A DNA stretch of 64,000 bases. Source: Lithodes maja (lineage: Eukaryota > Arthropoda > Malacostraca > Decapoda > Lithodidae). The stretch lies in the NCBI GenBank assembly GCA_037953745.1, contig JBAKBP010007470.1:35656-99655 (forward strand), written 5' to 3'. The notes under the pieces are model-generated. The model was not told the DNA's origin and did not search any database. It saw nothing but the letters and a program-made list of their open reading frames with translations. Shown in pieces: positions 41,345-54,000 of this stretch; position 1 is the first letter of the stretch, and every line of letters begins with the position of its first letter. The position numbers and the translations under genes were made by a program.

Positions 41345-41545
41345 GCCTTGTACCATTTTTGCCAACCCCAGATGGGACGTCACAACGTCGTCCACTTATT
41401 CCAGGTACCTATTTACAGCTAGGTGAACTGAGGCTAACACATGAAAGGAGACAAGCCCAATTTGTCTCCGCCCGGCCGGGGGATTGAACCCCCGATCCCT
41501 CGTGTGTGAGACGAGAGCGCTACCTACTAGGCTACGGGCTGTGTA
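41345..41545 (-). mobile_element. tRNA-derived SINE with conserved body
   Basis: Minus strand: agcccgtagcctagtaggtagc (A box region), gggggttcaatcccc (B box), then tcagttcacctagctgtaa followed by ataggtacctgg. The body phrase is recalled as common in decapod genomic DNA. Confidence 0.65.
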
Positions 41546-41749
41546 GGTATGTATGGGTATGTATGCGTATGTGTGCGTGCGTGCATGCTTTGTGTGTGTG
41601 TGTATGTTGTGTGTGTGTGCGTATGCGTGTGTGCGTATATTCTTTGTGTGTGTGCGTATAAGAGAGCTGGGCACATTAAAAGACCTTATCACGCCAGGCC
41701 TAACACTTTTCACCTTAAGGGGGGTCACCTGTTTTGTTTTTGTTTTTTT

Positions 41750-42115
41750 CACCTTAAGGGGGGTCACCTGATTTGTTTCTCTTTCTCTCCTTTTCTCTCT
41801 TTCCCTGGCTTGTATTCATTCGGCCCCATTCAGCCAACTGTTTTAAGACGTTTATCCCCATCCAGGTGTCAATTTCTTCCTGCGAGCGATAGCGAGCCAA
41901 CATTGTATGGAGAAATCCGGCTTCCCCGGAGACATTTTTCTATCGAAAAATGTACAAATTTAGCTTGCTGTCAAGACAAAAATATATATACTGTATGCTG
42001 GTTCGCTACCGCTCGCCAGGAAAATATTGACACCTGGATGGGGGTAAACGTCTTAAAACAGTAGGCTGAATGGGGCCGAATGGATACAAGCCAAAGAGAG
42101 AGAGAGAGAGAAAAT
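41750..42115. mobile_element. Palindromic element, third copy
   Basis: ccctggcttgtattcattcgg / ccgaatggatacaagcca halves around cgagcgatagcgagcc. Confidence 0.7.
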
Positions 42116-42433
42116 ATAACCAAAACCTCCCCTTGTACAGTTAGAAACCGCAATTTCTGAGACACTTTGATAGGGCCCGGACCTGTGGAGCGCATCGTTT
42201 CTGGAAGACAGCCCACTTTAACCATCACAAGGTCGCATACCTATGACCACACGTGTCAAACCAATAGATGCTTACCTCAGTCTGCCATGTCAAATTATAA
42301 TGCTGCTGCTATGCTATGATTTGAATTCATATATTTATGGATATACAAATTATAAAAAATACCTTTATTACATTCCCTTACGTATCCACATTAAATACGG
42401 ACACAAATATTACAAAAGGTTTTTAAGAAATTT

Positions 42434-42655
42434 CACCACTTGCGAGTTTCAGGCTATAAGGAAGTTGGAGCCATAAACATCGATATTAAACAGAAATACA
42501 ATAATGATGTAAGTTTCTAATGGATAAAAAGTATGTTGAATTGTGTGTTGTGTATTTATATAAGCACTACAACCGCAATTTAGGTGATAATTCTGTGAAT
42601 TATCGATGTCTACAGCTCCAACTTCCTTATAGAACGAAACTTGCAAGTGGTTAAT
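42434..42655. mobile_element. MITE with ACTTGCGAGTTTC ends, second copy
   Basis: caccacttgcgagtttc / gaaacttgcaagtggtt; shares internal gatggataaa..gtatgttgaatt with 9341-9546. Confidence 0.75.
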
Positions 42656-42681
42656 TGCACAGTGAATGAACAGGATTTAGG

Positions 42682-42682
<1 letters not shown>

Positions 42683-42751
<69 letters not shown>
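42683..42751. repeat. (GT)n microsatellite
   Basis: About 68 bases of GT with one interruption. Confidence 0.95.
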
Positions 42752-42752
<1 letters not shown>

Positions 42753-43254
42753 CTATGGCCAAGAGGTGTAATTATAAGTTTTATGGTGGTCTAGGGAACA
42801 AACTAAAATCCTCCCCTTGCCATAATCGGAACTCACGGGCTCGCTATTGCTTGCCAGGAGAAACATCGACACCTAAATGGCATAGGTCATTAAATCGACA
42901 AACAAATGGGGCGAACGTCTTTAAATTTGAAAACTATTGGGGCTAAGCCCGAGGGAGAAAGGGGGGGATATAAACAATCGACCTACCTGAGTGCTTTAAT
43001 AAGCAGGGTAGAAGCGACCCCTCTCCCATAATACGTCCTTAGGCCATACATCTTGAACAATCTGTAGCAAGAAATAATACAAAATAATAATACATATATA
43101 ATAATAAATACATACCGGTACTAATACATACATTTTCAGGCTCGCTATCGCTCCCCAGGAAAAACATCGACACCCAAGTGGCACGAAAGGTCTTAAAGTC
43201 GCCATAATAAATAATAAATAATTCAACATAAATAATACATACCGGTAATATATC

Positions 43255-43474
43255 ATTCATAATAAATATATAATACATATATAATTCAAAATAAATAATA
43301 CATAATATATAATTCAAAATAAATAATACATAATATATAATTCATAATAAATAATACATAATATATAATTCATAATAAATAATACATAATATATAATTCA
43401 AAATAAATAATACATAATATATAATTCAAAATAAATAATACATAATATATAATTCATAATAAATAATACATAAT
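43255..43474. repeat. AT-rich tandem array, left part
   Basis: Units of about 30 bases, ataatatataattcataata followed by aataatacat; continues after the LINE at 45933-46240. Confidence 0.9.
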
Positions 43475-43478
43475 AGAG

Positions 43479-45026
43479 ATGGTGAGTGAGGAGGAGATTA
43501 GGAGGAGTGTGAAGAAGCTGAAGAGAAACAAAGCGGCAGGACCGGATGGGATAACAGCAGAGATGTATATTGAAGGAGGGGAGATGATAGTTAGGATGTT
43601 GAAGAAGCTATTTGATAAAATATGGGAGGAGGAAGAAATACCAGCAAGATGGAAAGAAGAAAGGGTCACATTGATCTACAAAGGAGGAGCAAAAAATGTG
43701 CACGAAATGGGGAGTTATAGACCAATAACGGTAATAAACATAATAAATAAGATATTTTATGGGATACTAAAGGAGAGGGTAGGAGAGTATGTAGAAGAAA
43801 GGATCCTACTTAGTGAAGAGCAAAATGGGTTTAGGAAGGGGAGAAGAGGAACAGACAATATATTTATATTAGATGAGATTATAGAGAAAAAGGCAAAGCA
43901 AGGGAAATGTGTGTTTATAGTGTGTTTGGATGTGGAGAAGGCATATGATAAGATTATAGAGAAAAAGGCAAAGCAAGGGAAATGTGTGTTTATAGTGTGT
44001 TTGGATGTGGAGAAGGCATATGATAAGATTATAGAGAAAAAGGCAAAGCAAGGGAAATGTGTGTTTATAGTGTGTTTGGATGTGGAGAAGGCATATGATA
44101 AGATTAGTAGGGGAGTTGCAGAAGCAGTGATGGAGAAACTAGAAGTGAGTTGGAAGATAAGGAACATGATAATGAATATGTATGAAGGGGCGGAGACAGA
44201 GATTGTGTGGAAAAATATTGCAGTGAAAGGAATCAGGAGAAGGAAAGGGTTAAGGCAGGGATGTAATCTGTCACCACTAATTTTTGCAATGTGCATGGAG
44301 GAGTTGGTGAGGAGAATTAAGAGTAAGGGTCAAGGAGTGAAAATAGGGCAGTATAGGCTAGCAATTCTGACGTTTGCTGATGATGTTGTGTTGACAGCAG
44401 AGACAGAGGAAGATATGGGGGAAATGTTACAGGAGGCGGAAAGGTTTGGCAGAGACCTAGAAATGAAGTTCAGTGTAGAGAAAAGCAGTATGATAGTAGT
44501 AAATGGACCAGAGGCAGTAGAAATGAGGATAGGAGGGGAAAGAATAGAAACAAGGGAGGAAGTGAAGTATTTAGGGGTATGGATAGGGAGGGAAGGGCGA
44601 CAAAGGACAATGAATGAGAAAATCATGAAGGTGGAGCAGTGTAGTGGGAAACTGTGGAATGTGACAAAAACCAGAGTAAATAAATATAAAATAGTAAGAG
44701 AGGTGTGGAAGGACTTTGAAGTGCCGAGAATAATGTACGGGATGGATGTGAGAGGGAGTACAGGGGGAGAAATAAATAGACTGGAGACGGGACAAAATAA
44801 AATAGGAAGAATGGGGTTAGGAGCAAGAAGGTGGACAGCAAATGAAGCAGTGAGAGGGGAGATGGGATGGAGTACGTTTGAGGAGAGAGTGGCGAAGGCA
44901 AAGTTGAGGTACAAGAGTAGGTTGGAGGAGATGGAGGATCATAGGTGGCCAAGGAGAGTGAATGAATGGGGGGAGGGGAAGAGTAGATGGGCAAAAGAGT
45001 GTAAAAGAAAACTGAAAAAAATATGA
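43479..45026 (+). CDS. Non-LTR reverse transcriptase with triplicated motif A
   Basis: 515 residues: KAAGPDGITAEMY, GSYRPITVINIINK, NGFRKGRRGTDN, motif A CLDVEKAYDK at D151, D176 and D201, motif B RQGCNLSPLIF, motif C LTFADDVVL (299-302), KYLGVWIG. The 25-residue block IIEKKAKQGK..KAYDK occurs three times in tandem and is identical at DNA level (43877-44101). An in-frame TGA ends the frame at 45026; coding character continues beyond. Confidence 0.92.
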   Translation: MVSEEEIRRSVKKLKRNKAAGPDGITAEMYIEGGEMIVRMLKKLFDKIWEEEEIPARWKEERVTLIYKGGAKNVHEMGSYRPITVINIINKIFYGILKERVGEYVEERILLSEEQNGFRKGRRGTDNIFILDEIIEKKAKQGKCVFIVCLDVEKAYDKIIEKKAKQGKCVFIVCLDVEKAYDKIIEKKAKQGKCVFIVCLDVEKAYDKISRGVAEAVMEKLEVSWKIRNMIMNMYEGAETEIVWKNIAVKGIRRRKGLRQGCNLSPLIFAMCMEELVRRIKSKGQGVKIGQYRLAILTFADDVVLTAETEEDMGEMLQEAERFGRDLEMKFSVEKSSMIVVNGPEAVEMRIGGERIETREEVKYLGVWIGREGRQRTMNEKIMKVEQCSGKLWNVTKTRVNKYKIVREVWKDFEVPRIMYGMDVRGSTGGEINRLETGQNKIGRMGLGARRWTANEAVRGEMGWSTFEERVAKAKLRYKSRLEEMEDHRWPRRVNEWGEGKSRWAKECKRKLKKI

Positions 45027-45616
45027 GTGAAACAAAGAAGGGTGGGAGAGGAGTGGAGAGATGTAGGGAGTAATGCAGGACTAGGTCAGGGAAGGAGACT
45101 AGAGAAAGAGATAGGAACGAGAGTGAAGGAAGTAGGAAGACAGGAGTGGAAGAGAAATATGGAGAAGAAAAGTACACTGATAAGATATAGAAGCAAGGGG
45201 AGACCGAGAAAAGAGGAGTTCTATGACGGAAGTTGGGGAGCTGAACTACTGTTTAAGGCTAGGGCAGGAGCATTAGAGACAAATAGGAGAACATGGAGGT
45301 GGAATGGGGGGGGGGGGTGAAAGAGTGTCTACAGTGTGAGGTGGGAGGGAGGAGAGTGGAGGAGACAATAGAACATATAGTGACAGAGTGCCAGGGGTAT
45401 GCAGAGGAGAGAGAGGGGTTGGAAAATGAGTTGAAACGGGTGGTAGGGGAGAGGGAATGGGAAGAGCAGAAAGAGGATGAGGATGAGGGTGTAAATTTTG
45501 TGTTAGGTCTCGGGACAGAAGAGGGGGTAGATGGGGAAATGGGGAAAAGAATGAAGGTAGTGAAAAGATTCCTGGAGCAGGTGTGGCAGAAGAGAAAACG
45601 GAATAGAATAGAATAG
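45027..45616 (+). pseudogene. LINE C-terminal region, broken
   Basis: After the TGA the same frame reads on to a G run at 45305-45317, where the frame shifts. The new frame carries CLQCEVGG, then HIVTEC, a CCHC-type knuckle usual at the C-terminus of R1/I-like elements, and ends QKRKRNRIE-stop. Confidence 0.75.
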
Positions 45617-45932
45617 GGTGAGGGGGGAGAAGGGGACCAAAGCGGGGGAGGAAGAAAAATGAGATTAAATAGTAGAGAGGGGAAAAGTTAAATTAAGGTA
45701 AGGAGAGAACAAGATATTGGGGGGTGGAGGAGGGGGTAAAATAAGGAGAGGAGAGTTCTGCTTAAGCTATATACTTCAATTCTTTGTCTTTAACTATCCT
45801 TTCTACGACTACATAATTTCTAAACTAATTCTTAAATCTAGCTCTAGCTGTTTCTGGAGAAGTCACCGGTGCATAGGTGAGCTGGCTTTGAGAGGGGACA
45901 GCAACTCCACACAAAGAAGAAGAAGAAGAAGA

Positions 45933-46240
45933 TATATAATTCAAAATAAATAATACACAATATATAATTCAAAATAAATAATACCTAATATATAATTCAT
46001 AATAAATAATACATAATATATAATTCATAATAAATAATACATAATATATAATTCAAAATAAATAATACATAATATATAATTCAAAATAAATAATACATAA
46101 TATATAATTCATAATAAATAATACATAATATATAATTCATAATAAATAATACATAATATATAATTCATAATAAATAATACATAATACATCATTAATAATA
46201 CATAAAACAATACATAATAAATAATATATAAATCAAACAA
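45933..46240. repeat. AT-rich tandem array, right part
   Basis: Continuation of the array at 43255-43474, separated from it by the LINE insertion. Confidence 0.9.
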
Positions 46241-46514
46241 ACAATACATAATATATACTATATACAAAATAATAAATGTATAATTATAATAATCATTATA
46301 ATAAGGATAATAAATTATAATAGTTTTCACTTTTTTCAATTTAAAACGTTTATGAACAACATAATTTTGTTTAGCATATAATCTAATTCTACGACTCAAA
46401 TTGGTAAATATGGTATCAAGAAATCCTTAACATAGGTCCTTCTTAAACTGCATAAAATCGTCTAATTGTACCCAGAATCAGAGTAAATCGGGGTCATGGT
46501 GCTGAAGGGGTTAA

Positions 46515-46835
46515 GGGGGTAGTGCTTTTTTTTTGCTCTATATATATTTATTTATTATTTTATTTTTGAGTTTGCTCGCTAGACCTCCATCAAAATGTAA
46601 ACAAAAAAACCCTAGACCCCCTTTTAAGATAAATGTCCCGGCCGGTTCGCTATCGCTCGCTAGGAAAAAAAAACGACACCTAAATGGCACGAAAACCCTT
46701 AATATTGACAACGAAATTAGGCGAAAGGTCTTAATTAAAATCGCCAAACTGACGGAACAAACGTATTTAAATCTCAAAAACTAATACGCCAAACATGAGG
46801 AAGAAGGGGGACCAGAAAAAGCTACTACCTCCCCC
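46515..46835. mobile_element. TTAA-type element
   Basis: Begins ttaagggggtagtgc and contains cggttcgctatcgctcgct. The end phrase gaggaagaagggggaccag is typical of the family. Confidence 0.6.
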
Positions 46836-46859
46836 CATACCGTACGTGTGTGTAATGAG

Positions 46860-47220
46860 GGGTCGTACTATGCACACCTAGTTATTACAGCGAAGTGGTG
46901 GGTTTGGACACAATAATACAAATATCTATATGTATGTATATATATAAAAACAAATAGGAATAGTGGGGATTGGGCCTGAGCATATATATATATAGATAGA
47001 TAGATGTATAGATAGATAGATGTATATACTCAGGCCCAATCCCCACTTTTCCTATTTTTTCTTTTTCTTTATGTATTTATTATGTTTTTAATTTTTGGTT
47101 TTATTTATTTATTTATTTATTTATTTTTTAGGGGCCGACTCAAGCCAGAGCCCGAATAGGGACCTCACAACAGAAAACAATGAACACACAAAAACAAAAT
47201 ACATAGGCTATTCACACACA
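46860..47220. repeat. Dispersed segment duplicated at 49725-50075
   Basis: The two segments share gggtcgtactatgcacacc, the inverted pair gtggggattgggcctgag / ctcaggcccaatccccac around (GATA)n, and gccgactcaagccagagccc, in the same order. Confidence 0.85.
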
Positions 47221-47419
47221 TCTAGGTCATTATAATATAAATAAAATAAGCTTATAAATTCTGGATTGTTCATACCCTTTAATCACCTTAATTTAATCTT
47301 TCAATTATTCACATTTATTTAGTCAGACATCTCTACATGTAAATTCAGCCTGCATATTCATTTGCTTCATTTATTTATTCTTGTTCCTTGTATACAGTAT
47401 TGTTGACCTTGTAATTATT

Positions 47420-48115
47420 ATGTTCCTTCCAACAACCAACTATACTCCTAAAATCGATTAATGAAATTTACAAACACATGTGGCAGTCCGTGGATTCGAA
47501 TCCAGGATGCTCACACCGAAAATCAACACCTTATGCATCGCACCACGAAGACAGTTAAAGAATGGTGGACACTGCATACGATTTATTATGCAACTTCGAA
47601 TCCTGCATATCAATCTAAGCATGTATGATGTACACACATCCCAACTGCAACTCACGTAGGCTATGCATATGTGAATGGAAAGAGCAATTAATGGGGCCTT
47701 AACCACTAGGGAAGTCCTCTCGATAAATTACCCCTGAACCAATATCAATTACTATGTTCCTTCCAACAACCAACTATACTCCTAAAATCGATTAATGAAA
47801 TTTACAAACACATGTGGCAGTCCGTGGATTCGAATCCAGGATGCTCACACCGAAAATCAACACCTTATGCATCGCACCACGAAGACAGTTAAAGAATGGT
47901 GGACACTGCATACGATTTATTATGCAACTTCGAATCCTGCATATCAATCTAAGCATGTACACACATCCCAACTGCAACTCACGTAGGCTATGCATATGTG
48001 AATGGAAAGAGCAATTAATGGGGCCTTAACCACTAGGGAAGTCCTCTCGATAAATTACCCCTGAACCAATATCAATTATTATGTTCCTTCCAACAACCAA
48101 CTATACTCCTAAAAT
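47420..48115. repeat. Tandem duplication of about 330 bp, 2+ copies, containing a SINE head
   Basis: Starts at 47421, 47755 and a partial third at 48082 (tgttccttccaacaaccaac). Copy 2 lacks seven bases. Each full copy carries a minus-strand tRNA-like head (ggattcgaatcca; ggtgcgatgcataagg). Confidence 0.9.
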
Positions 48116-48218
48116 CTGTAAGGTTTTCCATTATTCATACATTCAGTGTTGTAATCAGTTCATATAATTATGTGGTAAGTCAAATTGTCATTCATGAATT
48201 CACACACAAACATCACCT

Positions 48219-48271
<53 letters not shown>

Positions 48272-48573
48272 GTGGGCACAGTTTCCACTAATCAGCTAAC
48301 AGCTAAACTAACACGAAATTTACTGCCGGTAATGTGCATTCACTGGTGTAAAAAGAAAAAAAATGCTGGTGAAAACAAAAGTGTAGGCTATTGGTCAAAA
48401 ACGCTTGCAAACCCTAAATTCACACATATTTATGTATGTAATTGCAACATTGCAACAGTCAGTTTTACATTGACTAGCCTATATCACGTCGCATTCACAT
48501 GTAGACAAGACACGAATCATGTTATGACACGAACGTCACAACGTGTTTACGAAATTTCAAGTGCGGCACTTAA

Positions 48574-49353
48574 CCCTTTCGTTGCGGGTGACGTTCTGGA
48601 ACGTCCTGGCAAGTTACAGCAATTTCCAGGCATTAACCCGGCAACGGCGAGAAAGCTCTTAAGAAGTTTTACTGGGCAACGGCGGCAAAGCTCTTAAGAG
48701 GGAAGGTCTAAAAAAAAACATTTTAAAAGGCCCCAGTAGCACTTATTTTTTTTTTTTTTTCCCTCTATACTTCATATCACTCCTCCACATCCCCTCCTTC
48801 CCCCCTTTCCCCTTCCCCCTTCAATTATCACCTATTTTCCCTATTATTCCCTAATTCGTTGGTATATTTTTGTGTAAGCATCTCCAAGCCGGTTCTATGG
48901 TGTGGTCATGTGACTAGCGAGTGTGTTGCGTAAGGGAGAGTGTGAGTGAGTCAGTCAGTCAGGTTTGAGGCCTCGCGAAGGGAGGGGCTGCCTCATTTTG
49001 CTCCACAATTCATGAATGGGCTGCTCCATGTTTATTCGCAATTTTGACCATAAAAACATTATTCCGGCTTGTTTTATTGTTGTTACAGGTTACTATCTTC
49101 ATAGTGAAGGTAAAATAGGCGCAAATTAATAAGTAATAACGATATTTATCGTAAGATGACGATTATAGGCATGAATGGAGCCTAATATCGTCGCCCAGAA
49201 CAGTGGTGTTCAATACACACAGCTCGCCTTTTATGGGTTAAAAGCCTGTAAAAAATGTAAAAATCGAGTGTCAGTGGGCGGGAGCGTGAGGGGCCCACCT
49301 CCGTTCCTCAGAGCAGCGAGTGGCCCACTGAGGTTGACTGTGTCTCGCGCGGG

Positions 49354-49384
<31 letters not shown>

Positions 49385-49612
49385 ACAGTGTAGCCAAGCG
49401 AGCGAGTGCTACCAAATAGCGGGTTTCCCACGTTTCACTGGCACCGCTGCGGGTGAACCAGACCACGTACGGGGCCCGTTCTGGTCTCATTTTGAAGCTA
49501 TTTTCGCCTAGTTTTCAGCAGAATACAGTTCATTTAATGCAGATGCTTGATTTATCATTCAGGAGTGCCTGAATATGCCCTAAATAGCCCAAACATAGCC
49601 GCAGCCAATGGG
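48574..49612. mobile_element. piggyBac-like non-autonomous element
   Basis: TTAA at 48570-48573 and 49613-49616. Ends CCCTTTCGTTGCGGGT and (inverted) CCCATTGGCTGCGGCT. TTAA targets and CCC ends are the piggyBac hallmark. No transposase. Related fragments lie at 27950-28560 and 37218-37400. Confidence 0.6.
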
Positions 49613-50632
49613 TTAAGCCTAGAGGTCTAGCGAGGAAACTCAACAAAATATTAATTGATAAATATATCGACCAAAAACCAAACACTACCCCCTTAACCCG
49701 TTCGTGTGTGGTGTGTGTATTGAAGGGTCGTACTATGCACACCAAGTTATTACAACGAAGTGGTGGGTTTGGACACAATAATACAAATATGTATATGTAT
49801 GTATATATATAAAAACAAATAGGAAAAGTGGGGATTGGACCTGAGCATATATATAGATAGATAGATAGATAGATGTATAGATAGATAGATGTATATACTC
49901 AGGCCCAATCCCCACTTTTCCTATTTTTACTTTTTCTTTATGTATTTATTATATATTTTTTATTTTTGGTTTTATTTATTGATTTTAGTTTTTTTGGGGG
50001 GCCGACTCAAGCCAGAGCCCGAATAGGGACCTCACAACAGAAAACAATGAACACACAAAAACAAAATACATAGTTTGTTTTAACAATATAGAAATATAGC
50101 TTATCTAAGTTATTTTATGTGGCGCGAACTGGCGTGTTTACCATGACGTAACTGTAGCCAATGGCGGGAACTCTCGACATGGGAAATGGGTGAATCTGTG
50201 TTTTTTTTAAATTTGAGAAACTCTTATAATTTGTATGCATATTTACAGCTCAACATTATTTTGGCTTCACCACTGTCTGGTCAAGGGACCGCGATATATA
50301 AATTGAACAGAAAACGATATTATCATTACGAAATACGCCTTAGAACTGAGTTCCCTCAACTCTGGACCAGGCTAAACATGCATAAACACTGCACGGTGAC
50401 TGCATGTATATTAATTGCTGGCGAGCTGGGATTATTCACACATATTTATGTATGTAATTGCAACATTGCAACAGTCAGTTTTACAGATCAGATGAAGTAT
50501 TGAGGGATAAGCCTTTACAACGGCACCTCGTTCTACTTCTACTTTTCCTATTTTTCTGAAGTGTGTAGAGAGGGGAGAAGGGGTGTTGGAGAGAGAGGAA
50601 GCTGTTGGAGGGGCTTTGTTACTTAAGGGAAC

Positions 50633-50990
50633 AGTGGCTGTTTTTTTGGCCTATTTATTAATTTATTTTTTTCGGGGGAAGGTGCCAGAGTAGTCAATAT
50701 ACATAGGCTACATACATACATACATATTTGTTTTTGTTTCCTCGCTAGACCTCTCTCAAACTTCGAAAAACACTCCCTAGACCCCCCCTCAAGATAAATT
50801 TGTAATTTTTTCGGTTTTTCTTAAAATTACAGGCACGCTATCGCTCGTCAGGAAAACATCGACACCTATATGGCACGATAAGTCTTATAATTGACAAAGA
50901 AATGGGACGAAAGGTCTTAAAATCGCCAAACTAAAGAAGGGGGAACAGTAAAACGACCCATTTCCCCTTGAAAGTAGTACACCAATATGG
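50633..50990. mobile_element. TTAA-type element
   Basis: Starts cttaagggaacagtggctg, contains ggcacgctatcgctcgtcagg, and ends near tttccccttg. The hAT transposon inserted just beyond it. Confidence 0.55.
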
Positions 50991-51006
50991 AACCATTTCC
51001 CTAGAA

Positions 51007-54000
51007 CAGTGGTTCTTAACCGGGGGTGCTCGCACCCCCTAGGGGTGCGAGAATGCTTCCTAGGGGGTGCGAGGATACCCTGGGGGAAATTTACAATTTT
51101 TCGGGGATAATGGTCGGGTGACAGAAAAAAGTGAAAAATTCTGGAAATCAAGAATTCATTGTGTTAATTGGCATTAGGGATAATGCTAATTAAGCCTTAT
51201 AGCTGTAAAGTAAACCAATTATTATTATAATAATTATTTAATATATATAATATATAATAATGTTTTTTTTATTTATTATTTGTATTTTATGTAGTTATAA
51301 TTTATTTTTTTAAGTAATAAAGTTAAGTTAAACGAATAACAATACACAATACAAACTTGGGAAGCTAACATGATTTTGACAGGTATGCTTCAGAACACAG
51401 TTACTCAGAAAACATTGATCACAACGTGTCTAGTACGTGTCACTCACTGCATAAGCCTGCTTCTGCTTCACACTGTTAGTTTCTCTTCAGTCATCAGCCG
51501 AGGTAGACCTAAGAAGGTATGTATGTGTACTGCCTCGTGCTGTATATTTAGTAGTAATACGCTTTTCTCATAATTAGAATGCCATGCTATAATAATTAAT
51601 AAGCTCTCAGTGTTCATAGTTTATATACATTTTTTTGTAAAAATCAAACATGTAAAAGTTTACATGCACAATATCACACCACATTATTTCCCCATCAAAA
51701 TCACATCATATTGTGTATCACAGGGGGGAGTTCGTAGGCACCAATCGAACATGGCAGTACACCCGGAGAGGCTTGGCATTTGATTAGGAGTTGCTGGAAC
51801 TCCTGTTTCATTTGCCTGGCCTTTCTTGTTGATGTCCTTTTTGCCCCACATACAGAGAGTGATACCAGGGGGAGATTGTAGGTACCAATCGAACTGTTCA
51901 CTTACCCATGGGGGGCCTTTCGGCTAGTCACGCCGCTAGTGACAAGGGAGATGCTGGATCTCCTGTTTCACTTGTTTGGCCCCTTCTTTCAGTTTCTCTT
52001 TGTACCTCAACTACATGAGAGTATCCAGCCATCTCTCACAAACAGTTTCTTCTACTATTCGAGGAGGTTTAGTGGCGGGGTGTCGTTGGTGCCGTCGTGC
52101 CCGGGATCTGGTCGGGGCTGCCATTTTGTGTCTGTGGCGCCTGGTTGCGTGGGGGAGGTGGGGGGTTTACTTTTGCGGGACCCTTTCGCTTCTCCTGTGC
52201 GGCTGGGCATTCTGGGCGCAGAGTGGCGGCTCCGGCTGGGTCTTGGGCGCGGGTGGCGCTTGCGGCGCTCTGTTGCTGACCTCCTCATTTATACACATTA
52301 CAAGCACTATACATACCACAACTTCCACATTTTTTTTTTTTTTTAAATAGATCTGGGGGGAGACACTTAGTTACAGGATAACTTGCCTTTTGTCTCCCCC
52401 TTTCCATATAGAAAAAACAAAAAATAGTTCTCGAAAACGCTTTCTCTCTCTATCTTCAACACTAGACATGCACACTATACTTTTATTTTGTAGGCCTACA
52501 CCAGTATTTAAATAAAAAACAAAACAAATTAAATTTTATAAAGTAATATAGTCATAACATACACTTTTATTGTAACTTCAATTTTGCTCTGTTACTCTTT
52601 GAAGTTGAGGAGACACTCATTACAGGCAGCTTTGCCTTTTGTCTCCCTCTTGCACATAAAAAACAAAAAATAACAACAAAATTCTTGTTTTCCAGGTTTA
52701 TCTTCAGTATGTCCAAAAAACGAAGGTGGAATGATGACTATGTTCAGTATGGCTTCACGTGTGTTACTGAGAAGGATGGTACACAACGTCCACAGTGTAT
52801 CCTATGCAGCACCATGTTCTCCAACGCAAATTTGAAGCCATCAAAGCTCGATGAACATTTTAAGAACAGGCATGGTGGCAAGGATGCAGGGAATGACATT
52901 GCAACATTACGAGTCAAAAGAGCTAGGTTTGATCGTGCCGGCACTTTGCTGACACACGGATTTTCACCAACAGCGAAACCTTTACTACATGCTTCTTATC
53001 AAGTTGCATACCTGGTTGCTAAGTCAAAGAAGCCCCATACAATTGCCGAGGAATTGATCAAGCCGTGTGCCCTTGAAATGGCAAAGACTGTTCTCGGTCA
53101 GGAAGCTGCGAGGAAACTGCAACAAGTGTCTTTATCAAATGATGTAATCCGTAACCGAATCGTCGAGATGAGTGATGATATCCTGGAGCAAGTTGTTGTT
53201 GACATCAAGGCCAGTCCAGTAAAGATTAGCCTACAAGTGGATGAGTCAACAGATGTGTCAAATTGTTGTCAGCTATTGGTAGTAGTCCGGTACGTGAAGA
53301 ACAATAAAGTGGAAGAAAGTTTTCTCTTCTGTCACTCACTGAAGACAACATCGAAAGCCATAGATGTGTTCAGTATGATAAAAGAATTCTTCACAAGATA
53401 CCAACTTCACCTTGACAGGATTGGTTCGATATGTACTGATGGTGCACCAGCCATGCTGGGCAATCGTTCAGGGTTTGCTGCATTGATGAGAAAAGAAATT
53501 CCTGACCTGAAGATTACCCACTGCTTTCTTCATCGGCAGGCTCTTGCAGCAAAAACATTGCCCCCAGACCTGAAAAAGACTTTGGAGATTTGTGTGAAGA
53601 TTGTGAATATGATTCGTGGTCGTGCTCTGAATCATCGACTGTTTCAGTCATTTTGTGAGGAAGTGGGTCAGGAACACACTGTGCTGTTGTACCATACCGA
53701 AGTGAGGTGGCTGTCACGTGGGCGTGTGCTATCTCGTATGTTTGAATTGCGAGAAGAAATTCAGCAGTTTCTCCACGGACTGGGACAAGAACTGGCTGGA
53801 TATTTTGATGATCCTGAATTTGTTCAAATGCTTGCCTATTTGGCTGATGTGTTCACAGCACTCAATGAGCTCAATCGCTCACTGCAAGGAAGAGGGATGA
53901 ACATTTTGATTGCAAGTGAGAAGTTGGCTACATTCAAAGATAAAATTGTTTTGTGGATTAGGCGTGTAAAGAAAGGGAACTTGGCAAATTTTCCTTCCCT

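Larger units (their letters stand above)
43475..45932 (+). mobile_element. 5'-truncated non-LTR retrotransposon inside a tandem array
   Basis: Begins abruptly in the AT-rich array, encodes reverse transcriptase and a C-terminal CCHC knuckle, and ends in a (GAA)n tail (45917-45931) after which the same array resumes. Clade uncertain. Confidence 0.85.

Noticed and set aside
41549..42064. 171-codon plus-strand frame
   Set aside because: Runs through a GT-rich microsatellite and a palindromic repeat. Similar peptides (FGPIQPTVLRRLSPSRC) come from every copy of that repeat.
43877..44101. CRISPR-like or protein-repeat domain
   Set aside because: Perfect contiguous triplication inside a known enzyme motif; better explained as a recent tandem duplication.
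43757..45177. Minus-strand frames opposite the LINE reverse transcriptase
   Set aside because: Antisense shadows of the purine-rich coding strand, low complexity, no motifs.
51939..52350. Frames in the 5' part of the hAT element
   Set aside because: Arg/Gly/Trp-rich translations of a GC-rich stretch; no motif shared with hAT accessory proteins.
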